Positions 1 through 9,122 are shown, counted from the stretch's first letter. The stretch: 64,000 nucleotides of DNA from Chryseobacterium sp. Leaf394 (GCF_001424105.1 NZ_LMQH01000011.1:1325223-1389222), one strand, 5' to 3'. Numbers and translations: made by a program. The notes: a model not told the origin generated them from the letters alone.

Positions 1-678
1 CAGAGAGATTTTATCAAACAAAGTTTAGGACCAATTTTTAAATCAAATCAAATTAAAACTAAAATTGTAGTTTATGATCACAATTGCAACAAACCGGAAT
101 ATTCCATCAATATTTTAAACGATCCTGAAGCCAATCAATACATTGACGGCTCAGCTTTTCATTTGTACGAAGGCAATATTTCAGCTTTAAGCACTGTTTA
201 TAAAGCTCATCCGAACAAAAATTTATATTTCACAGAACAATGGACTGGCTCAAAAGGAACTTTTGATGGAGATTTAAACTGGCATGCTAAAAATGTAATT
301 ATCGGTTCGATGAGAAACTGGAGCAAAATTGCTTTGGAATGGAACCTGGCAAATGATACTGATTTTAAACCTCACACTCCGGGAGGTTGTACAGAATGCA
401 AAGGTGCCATTACGGTTTCAGATAAAGAAAACTTCACAAGAAATGTAGGATATTATATCATTGCTCACGCTTCGAAATTTGTTCCTGCCAGATCACAAAG
501 AATTTCTTCAACGCAGACCGATAACCTGTCCACAGTTGCTTTTAAAACTCCTGAAGGAAAAACGGTTTTGATTGTTCAGAATTACAGTAAAGCAGACGAA
601 AATTTTAATATTAAATTTAAAAACAAAACAGCTCCTGTAAACATTACAGCAAGTTCGGTTGCAACTTATGTTTTTTAA
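1..678 (+). CDS. GH30-family beta-glycosidase, C-terminal part (cut by window edge)
   Basis: The frame is open from base 1 with no start codon in the window, so this is the last 225 codons of a longer gene; the TTG at 163 is internal. The sequence resembles glycoside hydrolase family 30 (glucosylceramidase or endo-beta-1,6-glucanase type). The FTEQWTG motif fits the strand carrying the catalytic nucleophile Glu of clan GH-A, and the tail (LSTVAFKTPEGKTVLIVQNYS) fits the beta-sandwich domain that follows the barrel in GH30. It lies directly upstream of GH3 and GH16 genes on the same strand, which suggests a beta-glucan degradation locus. The exact linkage specificity cannot be read from the fragment. 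Confidence 0.82.
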   Translation, partial: QRDFIKQSLGPIFKSNQIKTKIVVYDHNCNKPEYSINILNDPEANQYIDGSAFHLYEGNISALSTVYKAHPNKNLYFTEQWTGSKGTFDGDLNWHAKNVIIGSMRNWSKIALEWNLANDTDFKPHTPGGCTECKGAITVSDKENFTRNVGYYIIAHASKFVPARSQRISSTQTDNLSTVAFKTPEGKTVLIVQNYSKADENFNIKFKNKTAPVNITASSVATYVF

Positions 679-843
679 ATTTTAAAATGACGCATTTAAA
701 AGTTTTTAGAATGAAGACTCTGTGTTCTTTGCTAAGTAGAACGCCTTAATGAAATTGAAAAATCAATAGAATTATTTGCTAAAAAATCTTTGTGGACTTT
801 GCATTTAAAATTAATTAAAGTTTCCAGCAAAAATTAAATTACA

Positions 844-3066
844 ATGAAAAAACTTTATTTCATATTAACCTTTACAGCATTCGGATTCAACGCATTCGGA
901 CAGAAAACAATCGACCAGAAAGTCACTGAGCTTCTCTCTAAAATGACTTTAGAAGAAAAAATAGGTCAGCTCGTTCAGTACAGCGGTTTTGAATACGCCA
1001 CAGGTCCACAGAATTCCAATTCTGCGAATGTTTTAAATGAAATCAAAATAGGTAAAGTCGGTTCTATGCTGAATGTGGCAGGAGCAGAGGAAACTAGAAA
1101 ATTTCAGGAATTAGCTTTAAAATCAAGATTAAAAATTCCGATGCTTTTCGGTCAGGACGTGATTCATGGTTACAGAACAACGTTTCCGGTGAATTTGGGT
1201 CAGGCGGCGAGTTGGGATTTAAATTTAATTGAAAAATCTGAAAGAATTGCTGCAACAGAAGCCTCTGCGTATGGAATTCACTGGACGTTTGCGCCGATGG
1301 TCGATATTGCAAGAGATCCGAGATGGGGCAGAGTGATGGAAGGTTCGGGCGAAGATACTTACTTGGGAACGCAGATTGGTTTGGCAAGAATCAAGGGTTT
1401 TCAGGGGAAAGGTCTTGGAAATCTTGATGCAATTATGGCTTGTGCAAAACATTTTGCAGCGTATGGAGCAGCAGTTGGCGGAAGAGATTATAATTCTGTT
1501 GACATGAGTTTAAGACAATTACATGAAACGTATCTGCCACCTTTTAAAGCAGCTGCGGAAGCGGGTGTGGCAACTTTTATGAACTCATTTAATGACATCA
1601 ATGGAATTCCTGCAACAGCAAACCAATATATTTTAAGAGATGTTTTGAAAGGAAAATGGAACTATAAAGGATTTGTGGTTTCGGACTGGGGAAGCATCGG
1701 TGAAATGGTTCCTCACGGTTACGCAAATGACAATAAGGAAGCTGCAGAAAAAGCCATCAATGCTGGAAGCGACATGGATATGGAGAGCCGTGCATACATG
1801 GCCGAACTTCCGAAATTAGTTCAGGAAGGAAAAGTGGATCTTAAATTAATTGATGATGCCGCGCGAAGAATTTTAGTTAAAAAAGTTGAGATGGGATTAT
1901 TTGATGATCCTTATCGATTCAGCAGTGATAAGAGACAGAAAGAACAGTTAAACAATCAGGAAAACAGAAAATTCGGAAGAGAGTTTGGTTCGAAATCGAT
2001 TGTCTTGTTAAAAAATGAAAAGAATATTCTTCCGCTTTCAAAGTCGACAAAAACGGTTGCGCTGATCGGACCTTTCGGAAAAGAGACGGTCGCCAATCAC
2101 GGCTTTTGGTCTGTGGCTTTTAAAGATGATGACCAAAGAATTGTAACGCAGTTTGACGGTATTAAAAATCAGTTTGACAAAAACTCGACATTGCTGTATG
2201 CAAAGGGCGCTAACGTCGATGATCAAGACAGATCAATGTTTGCTGAAGCTGTGGAAACGGCAAAAAAAGCAGATGTTGTGATTATGACTTTAGGCGAAGG
2301 TCACGCCATGAGCGGTGAAGCAAAAAGCAGAAGTAATCTTTATTTTTCCGGTGTTCAGGAAGATTTGCTGAAGGAAATTGCCAAGACCGGAAAGCCGATT
2401 GTTTTAATGATTAATGCAGGAAGACCATTGGTTTTTGATTGGGCAGCAGACAATATCCCAACCATTGTTTACACTTGGTGGCTTGGTACTGAGGCAGGAA
2501 ATTCAATTGCTGACGTACTTTTCGGCACTGTTAATCCGGGTGGAAAACTACCGATGACTTTTCCGAGAACAGTGGGTCAGGTTCCAATTTATTACAATCA
2601 CTACAATACCGGAAGACCTGCGAAAAATAATACGGACAGAAATTATGTTTCCGCATACATCGATCTGGATAACGATCCGAAATTTCCTTTTGGATATGGT
2701 CTAAGTTATACTCAGTTTAAATATGCTGACATGAAATTAAGTTCGACAAGTCTGAAAGGAAATCAGAGTTTAAGTATCACTGTTAGTATTTCCAATACCG
2801 GAAATTACGACGGGGAAGAAGTGGTGCAGCTGTACATCAGAGACTTGGTGGGGAAAGTGGTAAGACCTGTGAAAGAATTGAAAGGCTTTCAAAAAGTTTT
2901 CATTAAAAAAGAAGAGAGTAAAACCATCACTTTTACATTGACTCCTGAAAATTTAAAATTCTATGATGATGCTTTGAACTACGATTGGGAAGCCGGAGAA
3001 TTTGACATTATGGTAGGAACTGATTCTCAGAATGTTCAGGCAAAAAGAATTTCCTGGGAAAAATAA
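844..3066 (+). CDS. bglX: GH3 beta-glucosidase, periplasmic (BglX-like)
   Basis: This 740-residue exo-acting beta-glucosidase would release glucose from beta-glucan oligosaccharides. A signal peptide (residues 1-19, ending AFG/Q) sends it to the periplasm. The GH3 N-terminal barrel has DPRWGR (158-163) and KHF (202-204). The nucleophile Asp281 lies in GFVVSDWGS, typical of BglX. A C-terminal alpha/beta domain follows, then a fibronectin-III-like domain (about 640-740, with DGEEVVQLYIRD). Length is normal for the family. It sits between the GH30 fragment and the GH16 gene and probably finishes hydrolysis of the oligosaccharides they release. Confidence in the family is high; substrate linkage is inferred. 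Confidence 0.93.
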   Translation: MKKLYFILTFTAFGFNAFGQKTIDQKVTELLSKMTLEEKIGQLVQYSGFEYATGPQNSNSANVLNEIKIGKVGSMLNVAGAEETRKFQELALKSRLKIPMLFGQDVIHGYRTTFPVNLGQAASWDLNLIEKSERIAATEASAYGIHWTFAPMVDIARDPRWGRVMEGSGEDTYLGTQIGLARIKGFQGKGLGNLDAIMACAKHFAAYGAAVGGRDYNSVDMSLRQLHETYLPPFKAAAEAGVATFMNSFNDINGIPATANQYILRDVLKGKWNYKGFVVSDWGSIGEMVPHGYANDNKEAAEKAINAGSDMDMESRAYMAELPKLVQEGKVDLKLIDDAARRILVKKVEMGLFDDPYRFSSDKRQKEQLNNQENRKFGREFGSKSIVLLKNEKNILPLSKSTKTVALIGPFGKETVANHGFWSVAFKDDDQRIVTQFDGIKNQFDKNSTLLYAKGANVDDQDRSMFAEAVETAKKADVVIMTLGEGHAMSGEAKSRSNLYFSGVQEDLLKEIAKTGKPIVLMINAGRPLVFDWAADNIPTIVYTWWLGTEAGNSIADVLFGTVNPGGKLPMTFPRTVGQVPIYYNHYNTGRPAKNNTDRNYVSAYIDLDNDPKFPFGYGLSYTQFKYADMKLSSTSLKGNQSLSITVSISNTGNYDGEEVVQLYIRDLVGKVVRPVKELKGFQKVFIKKEESKTITFTLTPENLKFYDDALNYDWEAGEFDIMVGTDSQNVQAKRISWEK

Positions 3067-3082
3067 TCACTGTATCAATAGG

Positions 3083-3135
3083 AGCGGGCTTTAGCCCGCT
3101 TTCGTAGGTAAAAGACATTTGGTTTTAACCAAAAT
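3083..3135 (+). other. Two intergenic hairpins between GH3 and GH16 genes
   Basis: An 8-bp perfect stem, AGCGGGCT/AGCCCGCT (3083-3100), lies 17 bases after the GH3 stop. A second inverted repeat, centred on TTGGTTTTAACCAA, lies at about 3117-3135. The first lacks a clear T-tract, so it may be an mRNA-processing or REP-like hairpin rather than a strong terminator. Confidence 0.5.
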
Positions 3136-3200
3136 TTACACATTATCTATGTGTGATTTTGTTTAAATCATAGGTTGTCAGACAAATATAGTTTCCATTT

Positions 3201-4013
3201 ATGAAAAGTAGAATTCAATATATTTTCCATCTAATCATCGCAGGGACTTTAGTTCTCTCATTATTAAATTGTGTTTCAAACAAACCGGATTTAAGCAGAA
3301 ATTTAATCTGGAGCGACGAGTTTAATTACAAAGGCTTGCCTGATTCTACCAAATGGCATTACGATGTCGGTGGCGATGGTTATGGCAATAACGAAGCTCA
3401 GTTTTATACCAAAAACAGATTGGAAAATGCAAGAGTAGAAAACGGAAACCTTGTGATCGAAGCCAAAAAAGAAAACTGGGAAAACAATAATTATACTTCT
3501 GCAAGACTTTTAACGAAAGGAAAATTTTCATTTCAATATGGAACAGTTGAAGTCCGTGCAAAACTTCCAAAAGGTCGGGGAACATGGCCTGCCATCTGGA
3601 TGATGAGCGAAAATATGAAAGAATGGCCGGATGACGGTGAACTGGATATTATGGAACATGTCGGTTTTAATCAGGGTTTTGTACATGCATCGGTTCACAC
3701 TAAAAAGTATAATCACATCATCAATACCCAGAAGACAGACACTTTGTTTGTAAAAGATGCCAGCGAAAAGTTCCATATCTACAAAGCGGATTGGACGCCT
3801 GAAAAAATTGATGTCTATATCGATGATCAGAAGTTTTTCACCTATGAAAATAAAGAAAAGACGTATGAATCATGGCCTTTTGATCAGCCTTATTTTATTA
3901 TTCTAAATCTGGCCGTGGGCGGATTTTGGGGTGGAAAAGAAGGAATTGACGATTCTGTTTTTCCGCAGAAATATGAGATTGATTATGTGAGAGTTTATCA
4001 GAGAAAGAAATAA
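3201..4013 (+). CDS. GH16 endo-beta-1,3-glucanase (laminarinase-like) lipoprotein
   Basis: This 270-residue protein should cut internal beta-1,3 (or mixed-linkage) glucan bonds. The N-terminus is a lipoprotein signal with lipobox LLNC, so Cys24 is lipidated and the enzyme probably sits on the outer membrane. The GH16 signature GELDIMEHVG carries nucleophile Glu147, helper Asp149 and acid/base Glu152. Flanking GTWPAIWMM and the C-terminal FDQPYFIILNLAVGG are also typical of laminarinases. With GH30 and GH3 upstream it completes a small beta-glucan toolkit. There is no SusCD pair in the window; any would lie left of base 1. Confidence 0.93.
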   Translation: MKSRIQYIFHLIIAGTLVLSLLNCVSNKPDLSRNLIWSDEFNYKGLPDSTKWHYDVGGDGYGNNEAQFYTKNRLENARVENGNLVIEAKKENWENNNYTSARLLTKGKFSFQYGTVEVRAKLPKGRGTWPAIWMMSENMKEWPDDGELDIMEHVGFNQGFVHASVHTKKYNHIINTQKTDTLFVKDASEKFHIYKADWTPEKIDVYIDDQKFFTYENKEKTYESWPFDQPYFIILNLAVGGFWGGKEGIDDSVFPQKYEIDYVRVYQRKK

Positions 4014-4041
4014 ACCACACTTCATATTAACATTTTTATTA

Positions 4042-4073
4042 AGTTTCGGCAGGGCAATTGTTCTGCCGGAACT
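4042..4073 (+). terminator. Hairpin after the GH16 gene
   Basis: An 11-bp stem (AGTTTCGGCAG / CTGCCGGAACT, one G-U pair) with a 10-base loop starts 28 bases after the GH16 stop. No T-tract follows on the plus strand, so termination strength is uncertain. Confidence 0.45.
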
Positions 4074-4123
4074 GTTTCCAAACAAATTAAATTTTATAAG
4101 TTGTCAAATGTTCCGTTTAAAAT

Positions 4124-4156
4124 CAAAAAAAATCCGAAACAAAAAGTTCCGGATTT
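4124..4156 (-). terminator. Rho-independent terminator of fabI
   Basis: An 11-bp arm pair (4130-4140 with 4146-4156, one mismatch, 5-base loop). The plus-strand A-run at 4125-4132 becomes the T-tract when read on the minus strand. It lies about 50 bases after the fabI stop. Confidence 0.75.
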
Positions 4157-4205
4157 AAATATATAATTGAAAAATTACTTATTACCAATTACTCATTACC
4201 CATGA

Positions 4206-5015
4206 TTACTCAACATCATATTTGCTGATTACCTTCTGAGTAACTCCTGAGCTGCTGAAACCTCCGTCATGGAAGAGATTCTGCATAGTGACTTTCTTGG
4301 TTAAATCTGAGAATAAAGTTACACAGTAATCCGCGCATTCAAGAGCAGTAGCATTTCCTAGTGGAGACATATCTTCCGCATATCCCATAAATCCGCCAAA
4401 ACCTTTCACACCACTTCCTGCCGTAGTTGGAGTAGGAGATTGAGAAACTGTGTTTACACGTACTTTTCTCTGTCCCCAATAGTTCCCGAAAGTTCTTGCG
4501 ATGCTTTCAAGATATGCTTTGTTGTCAGACATATCGTTGTAATCAGGGAATGTTCTCTGAGCAGCGATATAGGTCAGCGCCAAGATGCTTCCCCATTCGT
4601 TCATACAGTCTTTCTCGTAAGCTACTCTCATTACTTTGTGGAAAGAAACTGCTGAGATATCCCAACCTTTTTCCAACCAGTCGTAGTTCATTTCTGTATA
4701 GTGTTTTCCTTTTCTTACGTTGATAGACATTCCGATGGAGTGTAGGATAAAATCTATTTTACCAAATTTTGCAACTGCGGCATCAAAAAGTTTTTCAAGA
4801 TCTTCGATGGAGGTAGCATCTGCACCAATCACTTCAGAACCAGTTTTTTCAGCCAAAGCATTCAATTCTCCCATTCTGAGGGCGATAGGAGCGTTTGATA
4901 AGATAAATTCTGCACCTTCTTCATGACATCTTTCTGCAACTTTCCAAGCGATTGATTGTTCATTAAGGGCTCCAAATATAATTCCCTTCTTGCCTTTAAG
5001 TAAACCGTATGACAT
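4206..5015 (-). CDS. fabI: Enoyl-[acyl-carrier-protein] reductase FabI
   Basis: This enzyme performs the last reduction of each cycle of type II fatty-acid elongation, reducing trans-2-enoyl-ACP with NAD(P)H in the cytosol. The 269-residue protein has the FabI nucleotide-binding signature GALNEQSIAW (15-24) in place of the classical SDR glycine motif. The Y-x6-K catalytic pair, Tyr159 and Lys166, lies in DYNDMSDNKAY. Length matches the family. A TACATTTG -7 box lies just upstream on the minus strand and a terminator downstream, so it is probably a single-gene transcript. An acyl-ACP desaturase occurs elsewhere in the window (17937-18917). Confidence 0.96.
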   Translation of the reverse strand: MSYGLLKGKKGIIFGALNEQSIAWKVAERCHEEGAEFILSNAPIALRMGELNALAEKTGSEVIGADATSIEDLEKLFDAAVAKFGKIDFILHSIGMSINVRKGKHYTEMNYDWLEKGWDISAVSFHKVMRVAYEKDCMNEWGSILALTYIAAQRTFPDYNDMSDNKAYLESIARTFGNYWGQRKVRVNTVSQSPTPTTAGSGVKGFGGFMGYAEDMSPLGNATALECADYCVTLFSDLTKKVTMQNLFHDGGFSSSGVTQKVISKYDVE

Positions 5016-5039
5016 AGTATTTTAATGTTTATTAATCCA

Positions 5040-5047
5040 CAAATGTA
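5040..5047 (-). promoter_or_regulatory. -7 box of fabI
   Basis: Read on the minus strand this is TACATTTG, matching the Bacteroidota TAnnTTTG box, 24 bases before the fabI start. Confidence 0.55.
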
Positions 5048-5070
5048 ACGATTATTTGTGTTGTAAGCAT

Positions 5071-5110
5071 AATAAAAAACGAAGCCTTACTTAAAAGGCT
5101 TCGTTTTTTT
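5071..5110 (-). terminator. Bidirectional-type terminator after the 5134-5433 gene
   Basis: A perfect 11-bp stem (AACGAAGCCTT / AAGGCTTCGTT, 6-base loop) is flanked by an A-run on one side and a T-run on the other. It follows the reverse-strand gene ending at 5134 and insulates fabI from it. Confidence 0.85.
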
Positions 5111-5133
5111 TGAAATATTTATATGACTGAATT

Positions 5134-5433
5134 CTAATTTGTTTTTTTATTCCATTCTGCCTTCACATCTTCTGCGGCATCTTTGGTTTTTTCCCAGGCA
5201 TCGCTTGCTCCCTGCTTGATATCTTCCCAGGTATCTCCAGCTTTTTCTTTTGCTCTTTCAAGCCAGCCTTCGCTTGTTGCTTCCTCGTCGTTATTTCTTC
5301 TTTCGTTGATATAATCTTTAGCTCTGTCTGCTAAATCCTCAACTTTCCACTTTGCGTTGTCTGCAGTGTTTTTCAAAGAATCTTTGGTGTTGTCTACTGC
5401 GTTTTCTGCTTTGTTGTAATCTTGATTTTCCAT
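5134..5433 (-). CDS. Small hydrophilic helical protein (LEA/YtxH/CsbD-like stress type)
   Basis: This 99-residue protein is almost entirely charged and small residues, with no signal peptide or membrane segment. Degenerate 11-residue-type amphipathic motifs recur (NAVDNTKDSLKNTADNAK, RAKEKAGDTWEDIKQGASDAWEK, KTKDAAEDVKAEW). This composition is seen in LEA-like, CsbD-like and YtxH-like stress proteins, which stay soluble and fold on membranes or on drying. No catalytic motif is visible. It has its own terminator, so it is probably monocistronic. The function is not established; a stress-protective role is inferred from composition only. Confidence 0.7.
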   Translation of the reverse strand: MENQDYNKAENAVDNTKDSLKNTADNAKWKVEDLADRAKDYINERRNNDEEATSEGWLERAKEKAGDTWEDIKQGASDAWEKTKDAAEDVKAEWNKKTN

Positions 5434-5742
5434 TATATTTAATTATTTAAGGTGTTATATTTTATATTTAAACAATAAGCATTCCTAAGAAAGTTCTGCA
5501 AATGTTAAAATTGTCATAAATTAATTTTGTCGGTCTGTTATGATAAAAAGTAATTTATAAAAAGTCAGAATTTTCACTCAAAATAATTATTCATTGTGTC
5601 AAGTCTCATCTGATTAAAATTCTTTATAAATTAGAATATTTAATAAATTTTTTATGCTAATCAGTTAAAAATTGATTTATGTTAATTATTTTATCTCAAA
5701 TAATTAAATATATTTGCACCTTCAAAATTCAAATGAACTTCA
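5434..5742. other. Divergent intergenic region, AT-rich
   Basis: This 309-base gap separates two divergent genes. The only clear signal is the -7 box of the 5743 gene; no convincing ORF, hairpin or repeat is visible. The minus-strand promoter was not recognised. Confidence 0.5.
5709..5716 (+). promoter_or_regulatory. -7 box of the YadA-head-like gene
   Basis: TATATTTG, followed by C, 26 bases before the ATG at 5743; it matches TAnnTTTG. Confidence 0.55.
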
Positions 5743-6894
5743 ATGAAAAAAAAGATAGTTTCCTTCTCAGCTTTATTTCTGATTTCTTTTAGTACGGTTT
5801 ATGGGCAGGTCGGCATTGGCACCACCACACCAGACCAGTCATCAATTCTTCACCTTAACAGTACAAACAAAGGTCTTCTGCTGACGAGCATTGCGCTTAC
5901 ATCATCAACAGACAATATCACGATTCCGTCTCCGGCAGCAGGACTTCTTATCTGGAATAACGGTACAGGCGGCTTCAGCCCTGCTGGTTTATACTATTGG
6001 GACAATGCCAAATGGAATATTTTGTCAACAGGAAATACCACAACAGGAATCGGTACAACATCCGGCTGGAACACCACTGGAAATAATTCAGGCAGCAGTT
6101 CCGGAGCAGGTACAGCCATGTCTCTTGGAACTTCCACCTTCGATGATCTGATTTTTAAAGTTAATAATACATACGCAGGAAGGCTGGGAACCAATAATTC
6201 TGTACAGTTGGGAACGGGAACGTCGGCGTCTCAAAGCGGAACTGCTGTTGGGCAAAATGCGAAGTCTACCAGCAACGAAAGCACTGCAGTAGGAGCAAAT
6301 TCAACTGCGGCAGGATTTCAGTCAGCTGCTTTTGGTTACAATTCAAAAACAAATTCCAACAGTGAGACTGCAATCGGTTACAATACAGTGACCAATGGGC
6401 AAAACTCAACGGCTTTAGGTTCCGGAGCGTCTGCTACAGGGCAAAATTCGTCTGCGATAGGATATGGTGCTGCGACAACTCAGGCCAATGCAATTGTTCT
6501 GGGAAATTCAGGAGCTAATATCGGTATTGGAACAAATTCACCGAATACTTCAGCTAAACTCGATGTTAACGGACAGTTTAAATTGGGTGAGAAAGGAAGT
6601 ATTATAAAAAATATAGTAAGTTTTGAAACCTGGCCGGGCGTATCCATCTACAATCTTTCTGCCGGAGGTTCTGCCGAAATTGATATTGCAGTTCCTGCTG
6701 CGGCACAGATCAGCTCGGGCAGAGCAAGCATTGTGGTTTCGCCTGCAGGAGATTTTCCCGGTAATTCTACTTTTGCAGTTTCAAATCCGAGGTACACTTC
6801 CGCCTCCAACATCAGAATTAATGTAACCAATATTTCCGGTGCTGCGGCGAGTCTTTATTACGGACATTTTTTTGTGACAGTGAATGAATTTTAA
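5743..6894 (+). CDS. Secreted protein with YadA-like head repeats
   Basis: A 383-residue protein with a signal peptide ending near residue 21 (VYG/Q). The mature N-terminus (QVGIGTTTP) and the SILHLNSTNKGLLL segment are common in Bacteroidota surface and fibre proteins. Residues about 167-256 hold six or seven repeats of about 14 residues of the form TAVGxxAxSxxxxS, the left-handed beta-roll repeat of YadA/Hep_Hag trimeric adhesin heads. A second GIGTNSP motif follows (261-267), then a C-terminal domain of about 100 residues with no recognised family. There is no YadA membrane anchor and no T9SS sorting domain, so export and attachment are unclear. A trimeric fibre or adhesin role is inferred. 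Confidence 0.72.
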   Translation: MKKKIVSFSALFLISFSTVYGQVGIGTTTPDQSSILHLNSTNKGLLLTSIALTSSTDNITIPSPAAGLLIWNNGTGGFSPAGLYYWDNAKWNILSTGNTTTGIGTTSGWNTTGNNSGSSSGAGTAMSLGTSTFDDLIFKVNNTYAGRLGTNNSVQLGTGTSASQSGTAVGQNAKSTSNESTAVGANSTAAGFQSAAFGYNSKTNSNSETAIGYNTVTNGQNSTALGSGASATGQNSSAIGYGAATTQANAIVLGNSGANIGIGTNSPNTSAKLDVNGQFKLGEKGSIIKNIVSFETWPGVSIYNLSAGGSAEIDIAVPAAAQISSGRASIVVSPAGDFPGNSTFAVSNPRYTSASNIRINVTNISGAAASLYYGHFFVTVNEF

Positions 6895-7251
6895 AAGGAA
6901 GCGGGAGTATAGGAATATTCTTCAGATAACTTACGATTTAAAATTGTCCCAATCTCACGTGCCATTTGATAATTTTTTTTCCGGATTTAATGTCCTCTGT
7001 AAATATAAAATGTCAAATAAACACATGATTTTGAGGTTTTTACATTTATAGTGATATACATTAAACTTAGTGTTTTAAGGTGAATTAATTTCCAAATAAT
7101 GATAATTTTAATGAAATTTTTATTAAAAGTCAAAGATTATTTCCCTATAGATACAGCTTTCGTAAAATATTTACAAATAATCATAATTTTTCTTTATGTT
7201 TGAACCGTAAAATATTTTGTAAAGACTATAATTTAAAATTACTGATAATCA
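6895..7251. other. AT-rich intergenic region
   Basis: A 357-base gap between two same-strand genes. It carries a -7-like box (7195-7202) for the next gene. No supported ORF or strong terminator hairpin was seen after the 6894 stop. Confidence 0.45.
7195..7202 (+). promoter_or_regulatory. -7 box of the 7252 gene
   Basis: TATGTTTG, 49 bases before the ATG at 7252; it matches TAnnTTTG. Confidence 0.45.
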
Positions 7252-8079
7252 ATGAAACTAAAACTACTCATTCTTGTAACGTGCATTTACAGCGTACAGG
7301 TTTTTTCACAGCAATATTATGGCAAACAGCAGTCTAAAAATCTTCCTAAAGTTGAATTTATTTTAGCTGATGGCTCCAAAACAGATGGTTTTTTTGTAGG
7401 TTATACTTATCCCAACGGTACTTATCCGGGCTTTTTCGATAAGGATGATATCTACAATTTTGTTTATAAAAAAACGAAAACATCAGCCGATGAAAAATTT
7501 GGTGCAAATGAAGTGAAACTGGTGAAAATTTATGATGACCATGATGATGTAGTGAATGCCATTGAAAGACTGGACATGAAATATATCGATAAAAACGGTC
7601 AGGTTTCAGACAAGAAAAAAAGATCGTTTCAGCCGCTGCTTTATGATGGGAAATTACAGATTTTCGGTTCAAATCTTACTATCTGCACAGGTGCAGCCTG
7701 TAACTATGTCTATTCTAAAATCTATATCAAAAATGCAAAGGACGATTTTGCTGTAATGCCTGTGGATTACGATAAGATGGGACTTTTTGCAGGATCACTT
7801 TATGATAAGATGGCGGAAGCATTTAAGTACGCCGGCAGAGACTGTCCCGAATTCCTGAAATATATGGAACAGTTTGATGCTAAACTTGAAGATAAAGAAT
7901 TCAAAAAAGAAATTGCTGCAAGATTTAAAGGGATCAGAAAAAAGGCTTATGAAGATGCTAAGAAAGATAAATTAGGATATAACGGCACACAGGAACTGAT
8001 AGGTCAGTACATGCTTCAGGCTTACCTTGATTTCTATGGCGGCATCGTAAGGGAATACGAAAAAAACTGCCCCAATTAA
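7252..8079 (+). CDS. Secreted protein of unknown function
   Basis: A 275-residue protein with a clear signal peptide (MKLKLLILVTCIYSVQVFSQ). The mature part is rich in Lys, Asp and aromatic residues and contains a CTGAAC segment; I recognise no family or catalytic motif. The N-terminal third (VEFILADGSKTDGFFVGYT) reads like a small beta domain and the C-terminal third is helical and charged. It has its own promoter-like box and a strong terminator, so it is probably a single-gene unit. It is probably periplasmic or outer-membrane-associated, judged from the signal peptide alone. Confidence 0.7.
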   Translation: MKLKLLILVTCIYSVQVFSQQYYGKQQSKNLPKVEFILADGSKTDGFFVGYTYPNGTYPGFFDKDDIYNFVYKKTKTSADEKFGANEVKLVKIYDDHDDVVNAIERLDMKYIDKNGQVSDKKKRSFQPLLYDGKLQIFGSNLTICTGAACNYVYSKIYIKNAKDDFAVMPVDYDKMGLFAGSLYDKMAEAFKYAGRDCPEFLKYMEQFDAKLEDKEFKKEIAARFKGIRKKAYEDAKKDKLGYNGTQELIGQYMLQAYLDFYGGIVREYEKNCPN

Positions 8080-8086
8080 TTTCATC

Positions 8087-8120
8087 AAAAAGGATTTCAA
8101 CATTTGAAATCCTTTTTATT
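8087..8120 (+). terminator. Terminator shared by the 7252 gene and the uridine phosphorylase gene
   Basis: A perfect 13-bp stem around AAAAGGATTTCAA / TTGAAATCCTTTT with a 3-base loop and T-rich tail. It lies between convergent genes and can serve both. Confidence 0.88.
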
Positions 8121-8169
8121 TTATGTAAGTCTAAAGTTGCAATTATTTTTTTAGTATCGGGAATTAAAC

Positions 8170-9024
8170 TTATTTCACAACCCTTTCCAAAACCCATTCT
8201 ATAAGATTTTGTTCTGAAGCATGATGATCTTTTGAAAATTCGCCTCTTCGTCTATTGGCGATTACATTGTTTACGGTAATGGCTTTATGACCTAAAAGCT
8301 GAGAGAAAGCGTAGATAGCAGAAGTTTCCATCTCAAAATTGGTAATTCCCAGATCATTTAAAGTTTCCAAAAACTGTTCGTCTGTGGACTTCAAACGGAG
8401 TTGTCTGCCTTGTGGAGCATAGAAGCCCGGGAAAGTTGCTGTATTTCCGTGGTATTTTGCGTCTTTGTAAAGTTCGCCCAATTCTTCAGACCATTCTGAA
8501 AAATAAAGCATTGGTTTTATCCTTTCGTAGGGAAATTTTTCATAAAAACTTTTCGAAAATTCATTTTCAAACTGATAATCTTTGTAGAAATTCATCAGTC
8601 CGTCGAGACCGACAACGTTTTGAGTAACGAGCATATTGTCTACTTCCACCTCGGGATTCACACTTCCGCAGGTTCCCATTCTGAAAAGTTTCAGCGAAGT
8701 TTTTTCAGCTTTGATTTCTTTCTTTTTTAAATCGATATTGACCAGAGCATCGAGCTCATTCATCACGATATCTATGTTTTCAGTACCAATTCCTGTAGAC
8801 ATTACGGTAATTCTTTCACCTCTTAAAATTCCTGTGTGGGTATAAAATTCCCTCTTATTTTTTTTGATTTCTACTTTGTCGAAATGTTTTGAAACCTTTG
8901 CCACACGGTCGGGATCGCCAACGAGGATTATTTTTTCGGCAATATCTTCAGGTAAAAGATTTAAATGATAAATGCTTCCGTCTTCATTGAGAATAAGTTC
9001 TGAAGCTGCAAGTTGATTAAGCAT
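8170..9024 (-). CDS. udp: Nucleoside phosphorylase, uridine phosphorylase-like
   Basis: This 284-residue protein belongs to the PNP/UDP phosphorylase family, which splits nucleosides with phosphate to base plus ribose-1-phosphate in pyrimidine salvage. Visible family features are VGDPDRV near residues 35-41 (phosphate site), STGIGTENI (phosphate and ribose binding), the FRMGTCGSV strand and the ribose-binding FEMETSAIY near the C-terminus. It is longer than E. coli Udp (about 250 residues), as is usual for the Bacteroidota group. It is alone on its strand and shares a terminator with the convergent neighbour. Nucleoside specificity cannot be fixed by eye. Confidence 0.88.
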   Translation of the reverse strand: MLNQLAASELILNEDGSIYHLNLLPEDIAEKIILVGDPDRVAKVSKHFDKVEIKKNKREFYTHTGILRGERITVMSTGIGTENIDIVMNELDALVNIDLKKKEIKAEKTSLKLFRMGTCGSVNPEVEVDNMLVTQNVVGLDGLMNFYKDYQFENEFSKSFYEKFPYERIKPMLYFSEWSEELGELYKDAKYHGNTATFPGFYAPQGRQLRLKSTDEQFLETLNDLGITNFEMETSAIYAFSQLLGHKAITVNNVIANRRRGEFSKDHHASEQNLIEWVLERVVK

Positions 9025-9122
9025 AATATTTATTTTTCTGTTTCTAAAAGTACTAAAATTGATGTAAACGAAATGTAAACATTATTTAATTTATCGTTAA
9101 AATGTTACCAATTCAAAGAAGG

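Noticed and set aside
163..678. Complete gene starting at TTG 163
   Set aside because: The frame is open and GH30-like upstream to base 1, so 163 is internal to a truncated gene.
4042..4073. Hairpin as an operator
   Set aside because: It lies after a stop codon between convergent genes; a 3'-end role is simpler.
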